DNA of 53,036 nucleotides from Bilamarchaeum sp040758595 (GCA_040758595.1 JBFLVJ010000012.1:1-53036), one strand, 5' to 3'. Counted from the stretch's first letter, positions 38,511 through 47,134 are shown. Notes: generated by a model not told the origin, from the sequence alone. Made by a program: numbers and translations.

Positions 38511-40361
38511 TCAATGAAAAATGGACTTGAAAAGACGATAGAATCTTAGGATGTCCTCTTTAGCGAACTGGGGCATATCGAGAACGCTTGCAGTCCGCTC
38601 TTTTTCATTGAAGAAGTGATAGAAAAAAGGGTTTTCCAGCAGACCTAAAGACAGGCAACGCAAGTATAGCGCTGTTCCGGGGTACGGATGGAATATCGCT
38701 ATTGATGCTTCTGAGACCCCCAACATTTTGTTCAAATCGATCGTCATCAGGAATTCTTCTGGTGTCTCTGTCGGAAGGCCAACCATATTATAGGTTTCAA
38801 CCCGAAGTCCAGCGCTATGTGCGGCATTTACAAATCGGTGTATGTCTGGATTAGTCATCCTTCTGCCGAGAATCTCTCTCCTGACACGTTCACTGCCTGA
38901 TTCTATGCCGACATTGACGAAGCCGAATCCGCCCATCTTGAGCTGGCGCAGATGCTTCGGGTTGAAAGCCCCTATCCTCAGATTTGTGCCGAACTCCACC
39001 CGATCGCGGTACCTATCTGTCAGGGATATCAACGCATCCATATCGATCATCTCTGGCCTCAAGCACTCCGTTTCAAGGAATATCGTTCGGACCAGCGGAT
39101 ATCTCTCCAATATCATTTTGATCTCTTCCTCTGCGCTCTCTATAGGCCGGAATCTCACATAATCCCCATCCGAGAGATGCGCGAGGGCGCCATTGCAGCA
39201 GTATGGACAACTGAATGAGCATCCCCTGGATAACAGTATGCGCCTGTGGGTGAAGTCCCGTTGGCTAGGATACCGGTCCCAGTCAGGGTGATCGGCAATC
39301 GGCAAGGAACCCAGGTCACTGATGAAATCCTGGCAAGCGTTTTTAGCTAATCCATCCTGCCTCCTATACGCGATCCCTGGAATCGAACGGATATCCTGGC
39401 CGCCCAGGATGGAAGCCAATGGAAATTCCCCCTCACCCATCACGACATAGTCCATGGAAGTGGCATAGATGTCATGTGGGTTCAAAGAGAAGTGTACGCC
39501 GCCACCTATCTGCAGTATTTCAGGAGATATATCGCGAAGCGCCTCTGATACTGCGGCGATTTTCGAAAACTCGCTGGTTACTGCAGAAAAACCTACTGCG
39601 CGAGGGTTGAGACCGGAAATCTCCCGTGCGATGTCTACAGGTTCCTCTTTCGCATACGCTCTCAAAGCGCATCTATACCCTCTCGCCCTGATGTACGCAA
39701 GCAGATGCGAGATCCCATTGTGCATTTTGATTTCCATCTTGTCTGATGATGAATTGCCGAATGTCGTGCAAAGCACCAGGTCCAAGGATCCACCAGACTG
39801 CAAGTATGCTGGTGCATGCCCTTCATATCTTGCCTGCCTCACAAGGTCCTGGAAGTATATCCCGAATGTAATATTCAGCTCGCATTCATCCGTCACACAA
39901 TGGATGACATTCTCCGGATACGGAGTTGACAGGAATCCATCTTCAAAACTCGGAGAGTATCCATCGAATTGCGTATCCCTGAACCGGTATCGAATCGATT
40001 CCAATGCGCACCTATCTGGCACCCACGCGTCCCCCCGCAACTTCCGTGCCATCTCAAGTATCTCCGGTCTGCCTTTGCTAGGATGTGCGACAAGGTATGC
40101 ATGAGACGGGCCAGATGTCATATAATCGATGGTCTTTCTCCCGCGTTCATCCAATTCCCCTCCAGGATAATCTCTCCTGAAGCTGTTCTGATAGAACTTC
40201 CTGACATGGTGCTCCTGGAGTTTCAGTTCCCTTTCAGCAAGGACGACAAAGCCCGAGCGGCGAATCTCCCTTCGTATCGGCTCGACAAGGCCTCTCTTAA
40301 CCGCATCCGGTTTGGAAACGAATATGGTCATCCTTTCGCTTAGTGGATATACAGCGCTCAT
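38511..40361 (-). CDS. NDK domain fused to B12-binding radical SAM enzyme
   Basis: 616 aa. Residues ~11-175 form a nucleoside diphosphate kinase domain: IFVSKPDAVKRGLVEP (K17, P18, D19), YMTSGPSHAYLV, and the phospho-His motif ENVIHCVTDECE with His154 in place (NxxHxxD). Residues ~190-320 resemble a cobalamin-binding domain (LNPRAVGFSAVTSEFSKIAAVSEALRD, QIGGGVHFSLNP, DYVVMGEGE) without a clear DxHxxG His. Residues ~370-600 are radical SAM: cluster C381-x3-C385-x2-C388 in SRGCSFSCPYC, then LETECLR and NVGIESGSERVR. ATG 40361 overlaps the glycosyltransferase stop as ATGA; ATG 40382 is also in frame. Last gene of the three-gene operon. Substrate unknown; a fusion of this kind is not known to me. 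Confidence 0.85.
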   Translation of the reverse strand: MSAVYPLSERMTIFVSKPDAVKRGLVEPIRREIRRSGFVVLAERELKLQEHHVRKFYQNSFRRDYPGGELDERGRKTIDYMTSGPSHAYLVAHPSKGRPEILEMARKLRGDAWVPDRCALESIRYRFRDTQFDGYSPSFEDGFLSTPYPENVIHCVTDECELNITFGIYFQDLVRQARYEGHAPAYLQSGGSLDLVLCTTFGNSSSDKMEIKMHNGISHLLAYIRARGYRCALRAYAKEEPVDIAREISGLNPRAVGFSAVTSEFSKIAAVSEALRDISPEILQIGGGVHFSLNPHDIYATSMDYVVMGEGEFPLASILGGQDIRSIPGIAYRRQDGLAKNACQDFISDLGSLPIADHPDWDRYPSQRDFTHRRILLSRGCSFSCPYCCNGALAHLSDGDYVRFRPIESAEEEIKMILERYPLVRTIFLETECLRPEMIDMDALISLTDRYRDRVEFGTNLRIGAFNPKHLRQLKMGGFGFVNVGIESGSERVRREILGRRMTNPDIHRFVNAAHSAGLRVETYNMVGLPTETPEEFLMTIDLNKMLGVSEASIAIFHPYPGTALYLRCLSLGLLENPFFYHFFNEKERTASVLDMPQFAKEDILRFYRLFKSIFH

Positions 40362-41407
40362 CCCTCTATCCCCCCGGCACATGTTAGTCTCGACTCTATC
40401 AATCCGGAAAGATGGATGGATGATGCGATATCGTCAAGAATCGCCCTCAGCAATCCCTGCTCCTGTCTGCTTTTTGACAACGCCTTGGCTTTGATGTAGG
40501 TCTCCTGATCGAAATATGGGCGGGCGTGGTCTAGATGGACCTGTGAGAAACGGTAATCGTTGAGCAAGTGCCTGCAGCCGAGGAAACAGCTAAGTTTCCA
40601 TTTCAGATCTCCGTCTTCACCACCCCAGCCCAAATATCGCTCGCAATATCCGCCAACGGCGAGGACATGTTCTGTTCTTGCCGCGATGAAATATTTGCCC
40701 ACGCAGGGTGTGAATATCAGCGGCTCACGGCCGCTCCATTTTGCAGGATTTTCTTGATATTCGCGATACAAGCTCCTCCGAGCCACGTATCTACGATCTT
40801 TCTTCGCGGGGTTATATGGGTGAGATACCACAATAAACTCATTCTCTTCATATGGCCTATTAGACAACAAGAACCCATCATGGAGCTGCAACCCTGATAA
40901 ATGTCCGTAGACATCCCCTGTATTGCCTGTGCGTTCGAACCATTCCATCGCCTCACTTTTTTGTATATGCCTGAGGGGGGCAGTGGCCAGAAAGTGCGAT
41001 GCACAGGAAAAGAGCTCCTGCGTCAGATTTCCAAGAAATTCACTATCCGGGATAACGATATCGGCATCCTGCATGACAACATACTCGCCTTCAGCTAATC
41101 TCAATATTGCGTTGCGTGCCCGCCCCACCGAGTATCGTTCTCCCGTGAATCTAGAGTCGTATCCATAGTAAGTCGCTCCTGCCGCTCGAGCTACGTCATC
41201 GAACCTAGGTTCGCCATGGTGTTCTTCAGCAACCAGCACTTCCTTCAAAGGATACTTCTGGCTTAGGATGCTCCGGATGGACAGATAGAGCGAATCTGGG
41301 TTGAGAGAACCGAAGGCTGGCAGAAGGAACGACACCTTGCCCGCGATGCTTCCACATCCAGAACGCGTAAGGTTCTTCCCCAAAACCGGATATGCCAGAT
41401 GCCCCAT
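40358..41407 (-). CDS. Family 2 glycosyltransferase with GT7C-like end
   Basis: 349 aa. GT-A fold: KVSFLLPAFGSLNPDSLYLSIRSILSQ, a DxD motif in YVVMQDADIVIPD, and the galactosyltransferase-type acceptor motif GYCERYLGWGGEDGDLKWKL near the end. Uses a nucleotide sugar and Mg/Mn. No membrane segment, so it is probably cytosolic. ATG 41407 is 4 bases after the radical SAM stop and fits coupling; the frame is open to 41491 but that overlaps the radical SAM gene. GC looks lower than in housekeeping neighbours. Confidence 0.85.
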   Translation of the reverse strand: MGHLAYPVLGKNLTRSGCGSIAGKVSFLLPAFGSLNPDSLYLSIRSILSQKYPLKEVLVAEEHHGEPRFDDVARAAGATYYGYDSRFTGERYSVGRARNAILRLAEGEYVVMQDADIVIPDSEFLGNLTQELFSCASHFLATAPLRHIQKSEAMEWFERTGNTGDVYGHLSGLQLHDGFLLSNRPYEENEFIVVSHPYNPAKKDRRYVARRSLYREYQENPAKWSGREPLIFTPCVGKYFIAARTEHVLAVGGYCERYLGWGGEDGDLKWKLSCFLGCRHLLNDYRFSQVHLDHARPYFDQETYIKAKALSKSRQEQGLLRAILDDIASSIHLSGLIESRLTCAGGIEG

Positions 41408-41411
41408 CGCA

Positions 41412-42599
41412 TCACTTCGAATCCAGGATTCTATCCAGGCTCGGTACCGTCTCTTGGGAGATGCAGAAATTGTTTTTTTGGATATCCCCATTCAACTTCG
41501 CTATCTCCATCTCGAAATTCAATCCAGCGCACCTTTTCGTATACTCTGCGCAGCGCCTGCATCTCGCTATCAATTCCCTGAACCAGGCTCGTATGGAATC
41601 CAGTTTTTCTGATTCTGTCCATATCCTCGACAATCGCTCTTCAGGAATATTGCCAAGGCGGAAGCGCCCGTCCTGGTACGGCGTGTAACCATGAGGCCAT
41701 ACGCCGCCATCGCAGGTGATTCCGACAGTGGTATTGCCATAAGGAAGGGCGTTTTTTATATTCTCCAGAGCGCCAAAATTGAATATCGATCTCTCAGTGA
41801 AGGATTGTTCGAAATGCATTATCGTCAAACCAGGGTATCTAGACCTAAGCCCTATGGCCTCCATGGCCGAACTGAAGTGCTCGTAGAAATCAAGAGAGAG
41901 CGGTTGAAGATCCACTCCGCGGCCGACCGGTCTGAAGTAGAAGAAGTTTATCTCAGTGACCAATCCAGATGCCAGTTCGATGATTTGAGGCACTTCACGT
42001 ACGTTTTTCTTATTCAGGATTGTATTGAACCTCAGCCGGATACCGGCATCAGAGAGTATGCGTGCTGATATCATGAGGCGTCTGAAAGCGCCTCTGCCAC
42101 GGATAAAATCATGGTTAGCTTCCAACCCATCAAGGCTCAATGTCACCTGTTCGGGGCTTATCTTCGCCAGCTCCTTCGCTATCATCCCTGGATGGCGGTA
42201 CATACCGTTCGTGTTGAAAGAAATGGCGAAACCGAGTCTGCGAGCGTACTTGAGTATCTCAATCCAATCTTTTCTCATCGTGGGCTCACCGCCAGTGAAC
42301 CTCACATCAATAACCCCACAGTCATGCAATTCATCGAGCACACGCAATACTCTGCTAGTTTCCATGCCGTCATAGGAACTTTTCGTAGACCCGACATAGC
42401 AATGCCGGCATCTAAGATTGCATCGTTGGGTAATCTCGAAATATGCCCTCACTGGAGCAGACAGGATATCCACCCTGGATGGAAGCCGCCGTTCTATGAT
42501 CCGATCGACTTGAGGATCCATCTCACTTATCAGTTTGAACCGAAGCGTGCTGGTGTCATATAAGACACCTCCGAAGTGTTCCTTCCGAAATATTTTCAC
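41412..42599 (-). CDS. Radical SAM/SPASM enzyme with PqqD-like N-terminus
   Basis: 395 aa. The N-terminal ~45 residues (KEHFGGVLYDTSTLRFKLIS) resemble the PqqD/RRE-like stretch seen ahead of peptide-modifying radical SAM enzymes. The cluster motif C60-x3-C64-x2-C67 is in EITQRCNLRCRHCYVG, followed by RFTGGEPTMRKDW and VTLSLDGLEANHDFIRG. The C-terminal Cys set (GITCDGG; CRRCAEYTKRCAGL; NNFC) looks like a SPASM/twitch region for extra Fe-S clusters. Such enzymes often modify peptides, but no precursor peptide was found nearby. First gene of the operon; its TATA box predicts a leaderless start at 42599. Confidence 0.85.
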   Translation of the reverse strand: MKIFRKEHFGGVLYDTSTLRFKLISEMDPQVDRIIERRLPSRVDILSAPVRAYFEITQRCNLRCRHCYVGSTKSSYDGMETSRVLRVLDELHDCGVIDVRFTGGEPTMRKDWIEILKYARRLGFAISFNTNGMYRHPGMIAKELAKISPEQVTLSLDGLEANHDFIRGRGAFRRLMISARILSDAGIRLRFNTILNKKNVREVPQIIELASGLVTEINFFYFRPVGRGVDLQPLSLDFYEHFSSAMEAIGLRSRYPGLTIMHFEQSFTERSIFNFGALENIKNALPYGNTTVGITCDGGVWPHGYTPYQDGRFRLGNIPEERLSRIWTESEKLDSIRAWFRELIARCRRCAEYTKRCAGLNFEMEIAKLNGDIQKNNFCISQETVPSLDRILDSK

Positions 42600-42622
42600 G
42601 CATTCGATTGTATTAGATGATG

Positions 42623-42630
42623 TTTATAAA
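42623..42630 (-). promoter_or_regulatory. TATA box of the radical SAM operon (leaderless)
   Basis: TTTATAAA is centred 27-28 bases before the ATG at 42599. This supports one leaderless transcript covering all three genes down to 38511. Confidence 0.7.
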
Positions 42631-42685
42631 TGTAATACTCGGTCCGTCCTCCGCTGAAAGTTCGGCATTCCTTTCTTATCGGCAA

Positions 42686-43570
42686 TCAAACGGCAGCTTG
42701 GAAAGTGCCTTGCGGATAGCCGAACAGGACCAGTTTCAGATAGAGCATCGCTTTCCTGAAGCCATTCACATAGGCGCGCTTGCCGAACACTTCATACTCG
42801 TTCTCCTCTATCACATCGAGTATCTCGCTATAGACGGTGAGCGCGAGCCCGACCACCACCTGCACCTCCTTGTGCATCATGGCGATGCCGTTCACGGCCT
42901 CATGGTAGTATCTCCTCGCCCTCTCCACCTGGAACTTCAGGAACTCTATGAACCTCCCGGCCTTCCTTAGGGAGAGTATGTCCTTTATGGTGATGCCGAA
43001 CCTCTTCAATTCGTCCTTCGGGAAATAGACGCGGCCCATCCGGGCGTCCTCGCCGACATCGCGCAGTATGTTGGTCAGCTGCATCGCTATCCCGAGCTTG
43101 ACAGCGTATCTCTTGGCCTTCCTGATGTTCTTTATGCCCATCACGTAGATGAGCATCAGGCCGACAACAGAGGCCACGCGGTAGCAATACTGCCTCAGCT
43201 CCGCGAACGTGGAATACGATTTCTTCCTGATGTCCATGGCCACCCCGCGTATCAGCTCCAAAGGATAGCGCAAAGGTATCCCATGCTTCCTCATCACGAA
43301 TATGAACGGGTTCAGTATCGGATCGCTCGAGTATCCCTTCTCGTAATCCGCCAGGAACCTCTTTTTCCAGTCCACTATCAGCATCTTCTGGAGGCGGGGA
43401 TTGCCCTCATTGTCGTCTATCAGGTTGTCGGTGTGCCTGCAGAAGGCGTATATCGCATAGAACGAATCCTTCCGCTCCCTGCTCATGAATCTGGAGGCGA
43501 AATAGAAAGATTTGGAGCCTTTCTTGATGCTCTCCTCTGCGAACCTGTAATCGACGTGCGTATCTCCCAC
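42686..43570 (-). CDS. Squalene/phytoene synthase family protein
   Basis: 294 aa prenyl-condensing enzyme. The two Asp-rich motifs are RHTDNLIDDNEG (DxxxD-type) and NILRDVGEDARMGRVYFP; FYFASRFM and YCYRVASVVGLM are also typical. It joins two farnesyl- or geranylgeranyl-diphosphates head to head (squalene or phytoene); the product cannot be told from sequence. Starts at GTG 43570, placed exactly 27 bases from TATA box 43594-43600. Could share a link to membrane lipids or carotenoids; no desaturase is in the window. Confidence 0.92.
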   Translation of the reverse strand: MGDTHVDYRFAEESIKKGSKSFYFASRFMSRERKDSFYAIYAFCRHTDNLIDDNEGNPRLQKMLIVDWKKRFLADYEKGYSSDPILNPFIFVMRKHGIPLRYPLELIRGVAMDIRKKSYSTFAELRQYCYRVASVVGLMLIYVMGIKNIRKAKRYAVKLGIAMQLTNILRDVGEDARMGRVYFPKDELKRFGITIKDILSLRKAGRFIEFLKFQVERARRYYHEAVNGIAMMHKEVQVVVGLALTVYSEILDVIEENEYEVFGKRAYVNGFRKAMLYLKLVLFGYPQGTFQAAV

Positions 43571-43593
43571 CGATGATTACTACTCAGCAAAGA

Positions 43594-43600
43594 TTTATAA
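43594..43600 (-). promoter_or_regulatory. TATA box of the squalene/phytoene synthase
   Basis: TTATAAA on the minus strand is centred 27 bases before GTG 43570, consistent with a leaderless GTG-start transcript. Confidence 0.6.
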
Positions 43601-43693
43601 TTACGTCAAACGCCGATATGCGGAACCCAGCCCTCCGGATGCCGCATGGCCGGCCTAGCCGCCAGCCCTACCCAGTACGGCCTCGTTCATTGT

Positions 43694-43782
43694 CGAGTTG
43701 CTCCTGGCAACTCGGCTAGCCGAGAAACCGCTGGTTTCTCGCTAAGCGGCGCCTCGCGCCGCTTGGGAAGGCGCTGCCTTCC
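43694..43782. other. Array of four perfect hairpins
   Basis: Four back-to-back perfect inverted repeats. Arms 43694-43701/43707-43714 (8 bp, loop TCCTG). Arms 43721-43729/43733-43741 (9 bp, loop GCT). Arms 43744-43752/43756-43764 (9 bp, loop CTC). Arms 43766-43772/43776-43782 (7 bp, loop GCT). The four stems differ in sequence, and CTCGGCTAGCCGAG (43711-43724) links the first two as an alternative palindrome. The array stops 5 bases before the TATA box of the ABC operon. It is not a CRISPR, since no unit is repeated. Confidence 0.7.
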
Positions 43783-43787
43783 ACACA

Positions 43788-43794
43788 TTTAAAA
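43788..43794 (+). promoter_or_regulatory. TATA box of the ABC operon (leaderless)
   Basis: TTTAAAA is centred 26 bases before ATG 43817. Confidence 0.6.
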
Positions 43795-43816
43795 TCCTCA
43801 GCCATGATTCCTCACC

Positions 43817-44545
43817 ATGGATGCGGTCGAGGTCTCTGAGCTGGCCAAGGTCATCAGCGAGAAGATAATCGTGGATCGGATATCGTTCTCGGTCAAGGAG
43901 GGCGAGCTGTTCGGCCTTCTCGGCGCCAACGGCTCTGGCAAGACGACGACCTTCAACATGATGGCGGGCCTTCTCAAGCCCTCATCCGGCACGGTGATGG
44001 TATTGGGCAAGAACCTCAAGGAGCTCCAGAAATCCAAGCCGGAGATCGGGCTCATCACCCAGGAGGATTCTTTCTACGAGACCCTCACCGTTAAGGAGAA
44101 CCTGGAATACTTCGCCTCCCAGTTCGGCGTCCCGAAAGCCGAGGCTAAAGAGCGCATCAAGAAGCTCATCTCGCAGGTCAGACTCATCGACAAGACAGAT
44201 GTCCTCGCAGGTCGCCTCTCCGGCGGGATGAAGAAGCGCCTCAACATGGCATGCTCGTTGGTGCACGACCCCAAGGTGGTGTTCCTGGACGAGCCGACGG
44301 TCGGTTTGGATCCGGTGGTCCGCAAGGGCATCTGGGAGCTCATAGACGAGCTGCACAAATCCGGCAAGACGATAATCATCACATCGCACTACATGGACGA
44401 GGTGGAGCGCCTATGCGACCGGGTCGCGGTGATGTTTGCAGGCAGGATCATCGATTCGGGAACCGCAGAGGAGCTCAAGAGGAAGTACAAGCTCAAGCAG
44501 ATGGAGGATGTGTTCGCCCATCTCGTGAGGCCGGTGGTCAAATGA
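43817..44545 (+). CDS. ABC transporter ATP-binding protein
   Basis: 242 aa. Walker A GANGSGKTTTFNMM, Q-loop LITQED, signature LSGGMKKRLNMA, Walker B VVFLDEPTVGLD, H-loop ITSHYMDE. Belongs to the ABC-2 type exporter ATPases. Ends in an ATGA overlap with the permease gene, forming a two-gene exporter operon. Confidence 0.95.
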   Translation: MDAVEVSELAKVISEKIIVDRISFSVKEGELFGLLGANGSGKTTTFNMMAGLLKPSSGTVMVLGKNLKELQKSKPEIGLITQEDSFYETLTVKENLEYFASQFGVPKAEAKERIKKLISQVRLIDKTDVLAGRLSGGMKKRLNMACSLVHDPKVVFLDEPTVGLDPVVRKGIWELIDELHKSGKTIIITSHYMDEVERLCDRVAVMFAGRIIDSGTAEELKRKYKLKQMEDVFAHLVRPVVK

Positions 44546-46518
44546 AGGCGCTCTCAGCTATAAAGAAGGAGATGCTGGAGATCCTGCACGACCGCACCAT
44601 GCTCGCGGTCCTCCTCGTGTTCCCGGTGTTGGTCATGATTTTCATGGGCAGCTCGTTCCGCTCCCTGGAGATAAACGGGCTCCCTATAGGCGTCGCAGGC
44701 CCTACAGACAGCGCATTCGCGCAGACGCTTTTCAGCGGCCTCAATGGTTCCACCGCCTTCAAGCTCCAGAGCTTCGATAGCGAATCCTCGGCGATGGACG
44801 CCTTCCGCAATGGCCAATTGAGGGCGGTCATCATTGTGCCGGAGGAGTTCGAGCAGTCATTGAATGAAGGCCGTGGCGCAACCATAACCATCGCGGTGGA
44901 TAACTCAGACATCGCGCTCGAACAGTCGGTCCTGGCTGCAATGTCATCAGTTGTAGAGGCCTCCTCAGCGGACATCACCAAGGCATACATCTCGGCAGCA
45001 TGGCAGGACCTGGAGGTATTGAACCGGTCAGCATCATCGCTCGCCTCGGAGATAGATGGGACCAGGGCCCAGATGCTCTCCACAAAGCAATCGCTAGACC
45101 AGGTGGAGCAGGACATCGAAGAGCTGGACATAGAATCCCTGGAAGGCTCTCTGGATGACGCAGAGGGTGACGTCTCCCGCCTCCGCTCGCTCATATCTCA
45201 GCAGCGCGAGAGCCTGCAGAACGCATCCGCCCAGGAGGAACACCTCCTCAACGACACCCGCCTCTTCCTCAACAACGCCAGTTTCGTGCTCAACGAATCG
45301 TTGGCCACCGTCCAGAGCGCCCACGTCAAGCTCCAGAACCAGAGCGAGGGGATGGAAGACGCCATCGACCAGCTCGACCTTTCGATAGCCGGCCTCCAGG
45401 CCATCAGGGCGGCTTCCAGCGACCCTACGATAAACGCCGCGCTCGATCTGAACATAGCGAGCCTCCAGAGCCTCAGGGGCTCCACCCAAAGCCAGCTATT
45501 GGCGGCATATGACGAGATGGCAGAGCTGGAGATGCTCAACAGCACCCTCAACGATTTCAGGCTCACGCTAGATGATTATTCTGTCCAGGTGGAAGATGCA
45601 TCGAACGCACCGGACCGCATGGCCGATTTCGAGGCCGCTCTTAACGAAGCGGACCGCACCCTCTCCGGCCTCGACACATCGTTCACCAACGCCAGGAGCG
45701 AAATCGCGAAACTCAAAACCCTCCTCGTCGCAGTCGGGGCAGCCACCGAAGAGGTGGACTCCACCATAGAAGACGCGCTCGACCAGATGGACTCCTTCGA
45801 GTCGCTCATGGGATCACTGGAGAATACGGTCGCCCTCCAGACTGGCAAGGACCCGGACATAATAGCGTCCCCGCTTTCGGTATCCGTGCGCAACCAGTAC
45901 GAAGCGCGGGCGAGCTTCGTTGACTTCATAATGCCGCAGGTGCTGGCCGTCTCGCTGCTGTTCTCATGCTTCCTGCTCGGCTCAATCAGCTTCGTCCGTG
46001 AGAAGACGAGGAAAACGGTCATACGCGCGCTCATGGCGCCGGGCTCCTTGGCGAACCTAGTCATAGGTAAAATCGCCACCCTGGTCCTGCTATCGTTCCT
46101 GCAGGTGGCGCTAATACTAATCGTAGCCCTCGCTCTCTTCGGTGTCCGGCCTCCGGCGGACTTCGTCGCTCTTCTATGGGGGACAGCCATATCTGCCCTC
46201 GTCCTCAGCTCGATAGGGGTCATCATCGGCTTCTTCGCCAAAGGCGAATCGGCGGCCATCCAGAGCTGCCTCCTCCTGGCGATACCGATGCTCTTCCTGG
46301 GGAACATCATCTTCTCGCCCGACCTGCTCCCGAGCTACACCAGGATAATCCAGGCCATGCTTCCGCTGGCCCACATCACGAGCATATTCAGGATCGTCCT
46401 GATAACCAACGGAGACCCGATAGCCAACATAACCGCCCTCGGCTCGTACTTCATCATCCTGGCCTCGATACTGGCATACCTGGTCATCTGGAGGAGAGAC
46501 ATCAGTAACTATCAGTAA
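44542..46518 (+). CDS. ABC-2 type permease with large external coiled coil
   Basis: 658 aa. N-terminal membrane helix (MLAVLLVFPVLVMIFMGSSF), then ~420 extracytoplasmic residues with an ABC-2 periplasmic-like start (IGVAGPTDSAFAQTLFSGLNG...AVIIVPEEFEQSLNEG) and a long heptad-rich coiled coil (~170-420). The C-terminal five to six helices follow (FIMPQVLAVSLLFSCFLLGSISFVREK; LLSFLQVALILIVALALFGV; and others). Resembles YhgE/Pip-type exporters in layout. Substrate unknown; drug, lipid or surface-polymer export are possibilities. Confidence 0.88.
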   Translation: MKALSAIKKEMLEILHDRTMLAVLLVFPVLVMIFMGSSFRSLEINGLPIGVAGPTDSAFAQTLFSGLNGSTAFKLQSFDSESSAMDAFRNGQLRAVIIVPEEFEQSLNEGRGATITIAVDNSDIALEQSVLAAMSSVVEASSADITKAYISAAWQDLEVLNRSASSLASEIDGTRAQMLSTKQSLDQVEQDIEELDIESLEGSLDDAEGDVSRLRSLISQQRESLQNASAQEEHLLNDTRLFLNNASFVLNESLATVQSAHVKLQNQSEGMEDAIDQLDLSIAGLQAIRAASSDPTINAALDLNIASLQSLRGSTQSQLLAAYDEMAELEMLNSTLNDFRLTLDDYSVQVEDASNAPDRMADFEAALNEADRTLSGLDTSFTNARSEIAKLKTLLVAVGAATEEVDSTIEDALDQMDSFESLMGSLENTVALQTGKDPDIIASPLSVSVRNQYEARASFVDFIMPQVLAVSLLFSCFLLGSISFVREKTRKTVIRALMAPGSLANLVIGKIATLVLLSFLQVALILIVALALFGVRPPADFVALLWGTAISALVLSSIGVIIGFFAKGESAAIQSCLLLAIPMLFLGNIIFSPDLLPSYTRIIQAMLPLAHITSIFRIVLITNGDPIANITALGSYFIILASILAYLVIWRRDISNYQ

Positions 46519-46520
46519 GG

Positions 46521-46600
46521 CGGAGCGGTCTCCAGTTTCGGGTTTCCGGTCTCGATTTGAAGCACAGGGTTCAAGACCCAGGACGCGAAACCGCTGGGCC
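46521..46600. repeat. Dispersed repeat hairpin after the permease
   Basis: Left part GGAGCGGTCTCCAGTTTCGG and right part ACGCGAAACCGCTGGGCC form an imperfect inverted repeat (AGCGGT 46524-46529 with ACCGCT 46590-46595 as outer pairs). Same family as 4689, 8509 and 32232. It fills the whole gap between convergent genes. Confidence 0.6.
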
Positions 46601-46604
46601 ATTC

Positions 46605-47114
46605 TCAGGTCCTGTCGCTGAAGGCTACGATGATGCCCTCCAGGCTCTCGTTTATGTTGAACCTGTCGGTTATCACCGTCCCATCCACGAGCACCTGCGG
46701 GACGAGCCTCTGGTTCTGGTCGAGCCCGTACTGGTCGGCGAACGCCTTGTAGCCGAAGCTGCCATTGACCGAGGCGATGTCATACCTCAGGAACACGACG
46801 TCCGGGTATCCGGATTCCAGCCCGTCTATCACCGGGATTATCGCTTTGCATGCAGGACATGTGGAGATATAGAAGAAGTGCACCCTCAGCCGTCCTTCAG
46901 GATCGGTCGCATTGGTGAAATCGAACGCCGGCGCTCCAGGGCCCCCATCGGCCCCCGGTAGCGGTTCCCGCACGAAAGAGATGTTCGCTGTGTCTGGAAG
47001 CGGGCGCTCTTCGTATACCTGGGCCGGTTCGGGCTCTAAAGCGCTCTGCTGCGCGTTCTGTGCCGTGCATCCGAAAAGGAGGAGCACCACCGCCAACGCT
47101 GCCAGGGCTTTCAT
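46605..47114 (-). CDS. Thioredoxin-like lipoprotein
   Basis: 169 aa. Signal peptide with lipobox LLLFGC (MKALAALAVVLLLFGCTAQN), an acidic Pro-rich linker, then a thioredoxin fold with active site TCPAC in VHFFYISTCPACKAIIPVIDGLE and the cis-Pro segment RLVPQVLVDG. Probably an extracytoplasmic disulfide or redox protein; the Cys-rich secreted protein at 25.2 kb could be a client. ATG 47114 is 24-25 bases from TATA box 47135-47142 (leaderless). Confidence 0.83.
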   Translation of the reverse strand: MKALAALAVVLLLFGCTAQNAQQSALEPEPAQVYEERPLPDTANISFVREPLPGADGGPGAPAFDFTNATDPEGRLRVHFFYISTCPACKAIIPVIDGLESGYPDVVFLRYDIASVNGSFGYKAFADQYGLDQNQRLVPQVLVDGTVITDRFNINESLEGIIVAFSDRT

Positions 47115-47134
47115 GGCATGATTTCGCAGATGAG

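Noticed and set aside
41300..42700. RiPP precursor peptide near the radical SAM operon
   Set aside because: Small frames in and around the operon are antisense shadows of the enzymes; none has a ribosome-binding site or leader-core pattern.
42617..42970. Plus-strand frame of 117 codons
   Set aside because: Antisense of the squalene/phytoene synthase with no own signals.
43694..43782. CRISPR array
   Set aside because: The stems are all different, there are no equal repeats or spacers, and no cas operon is in the window.
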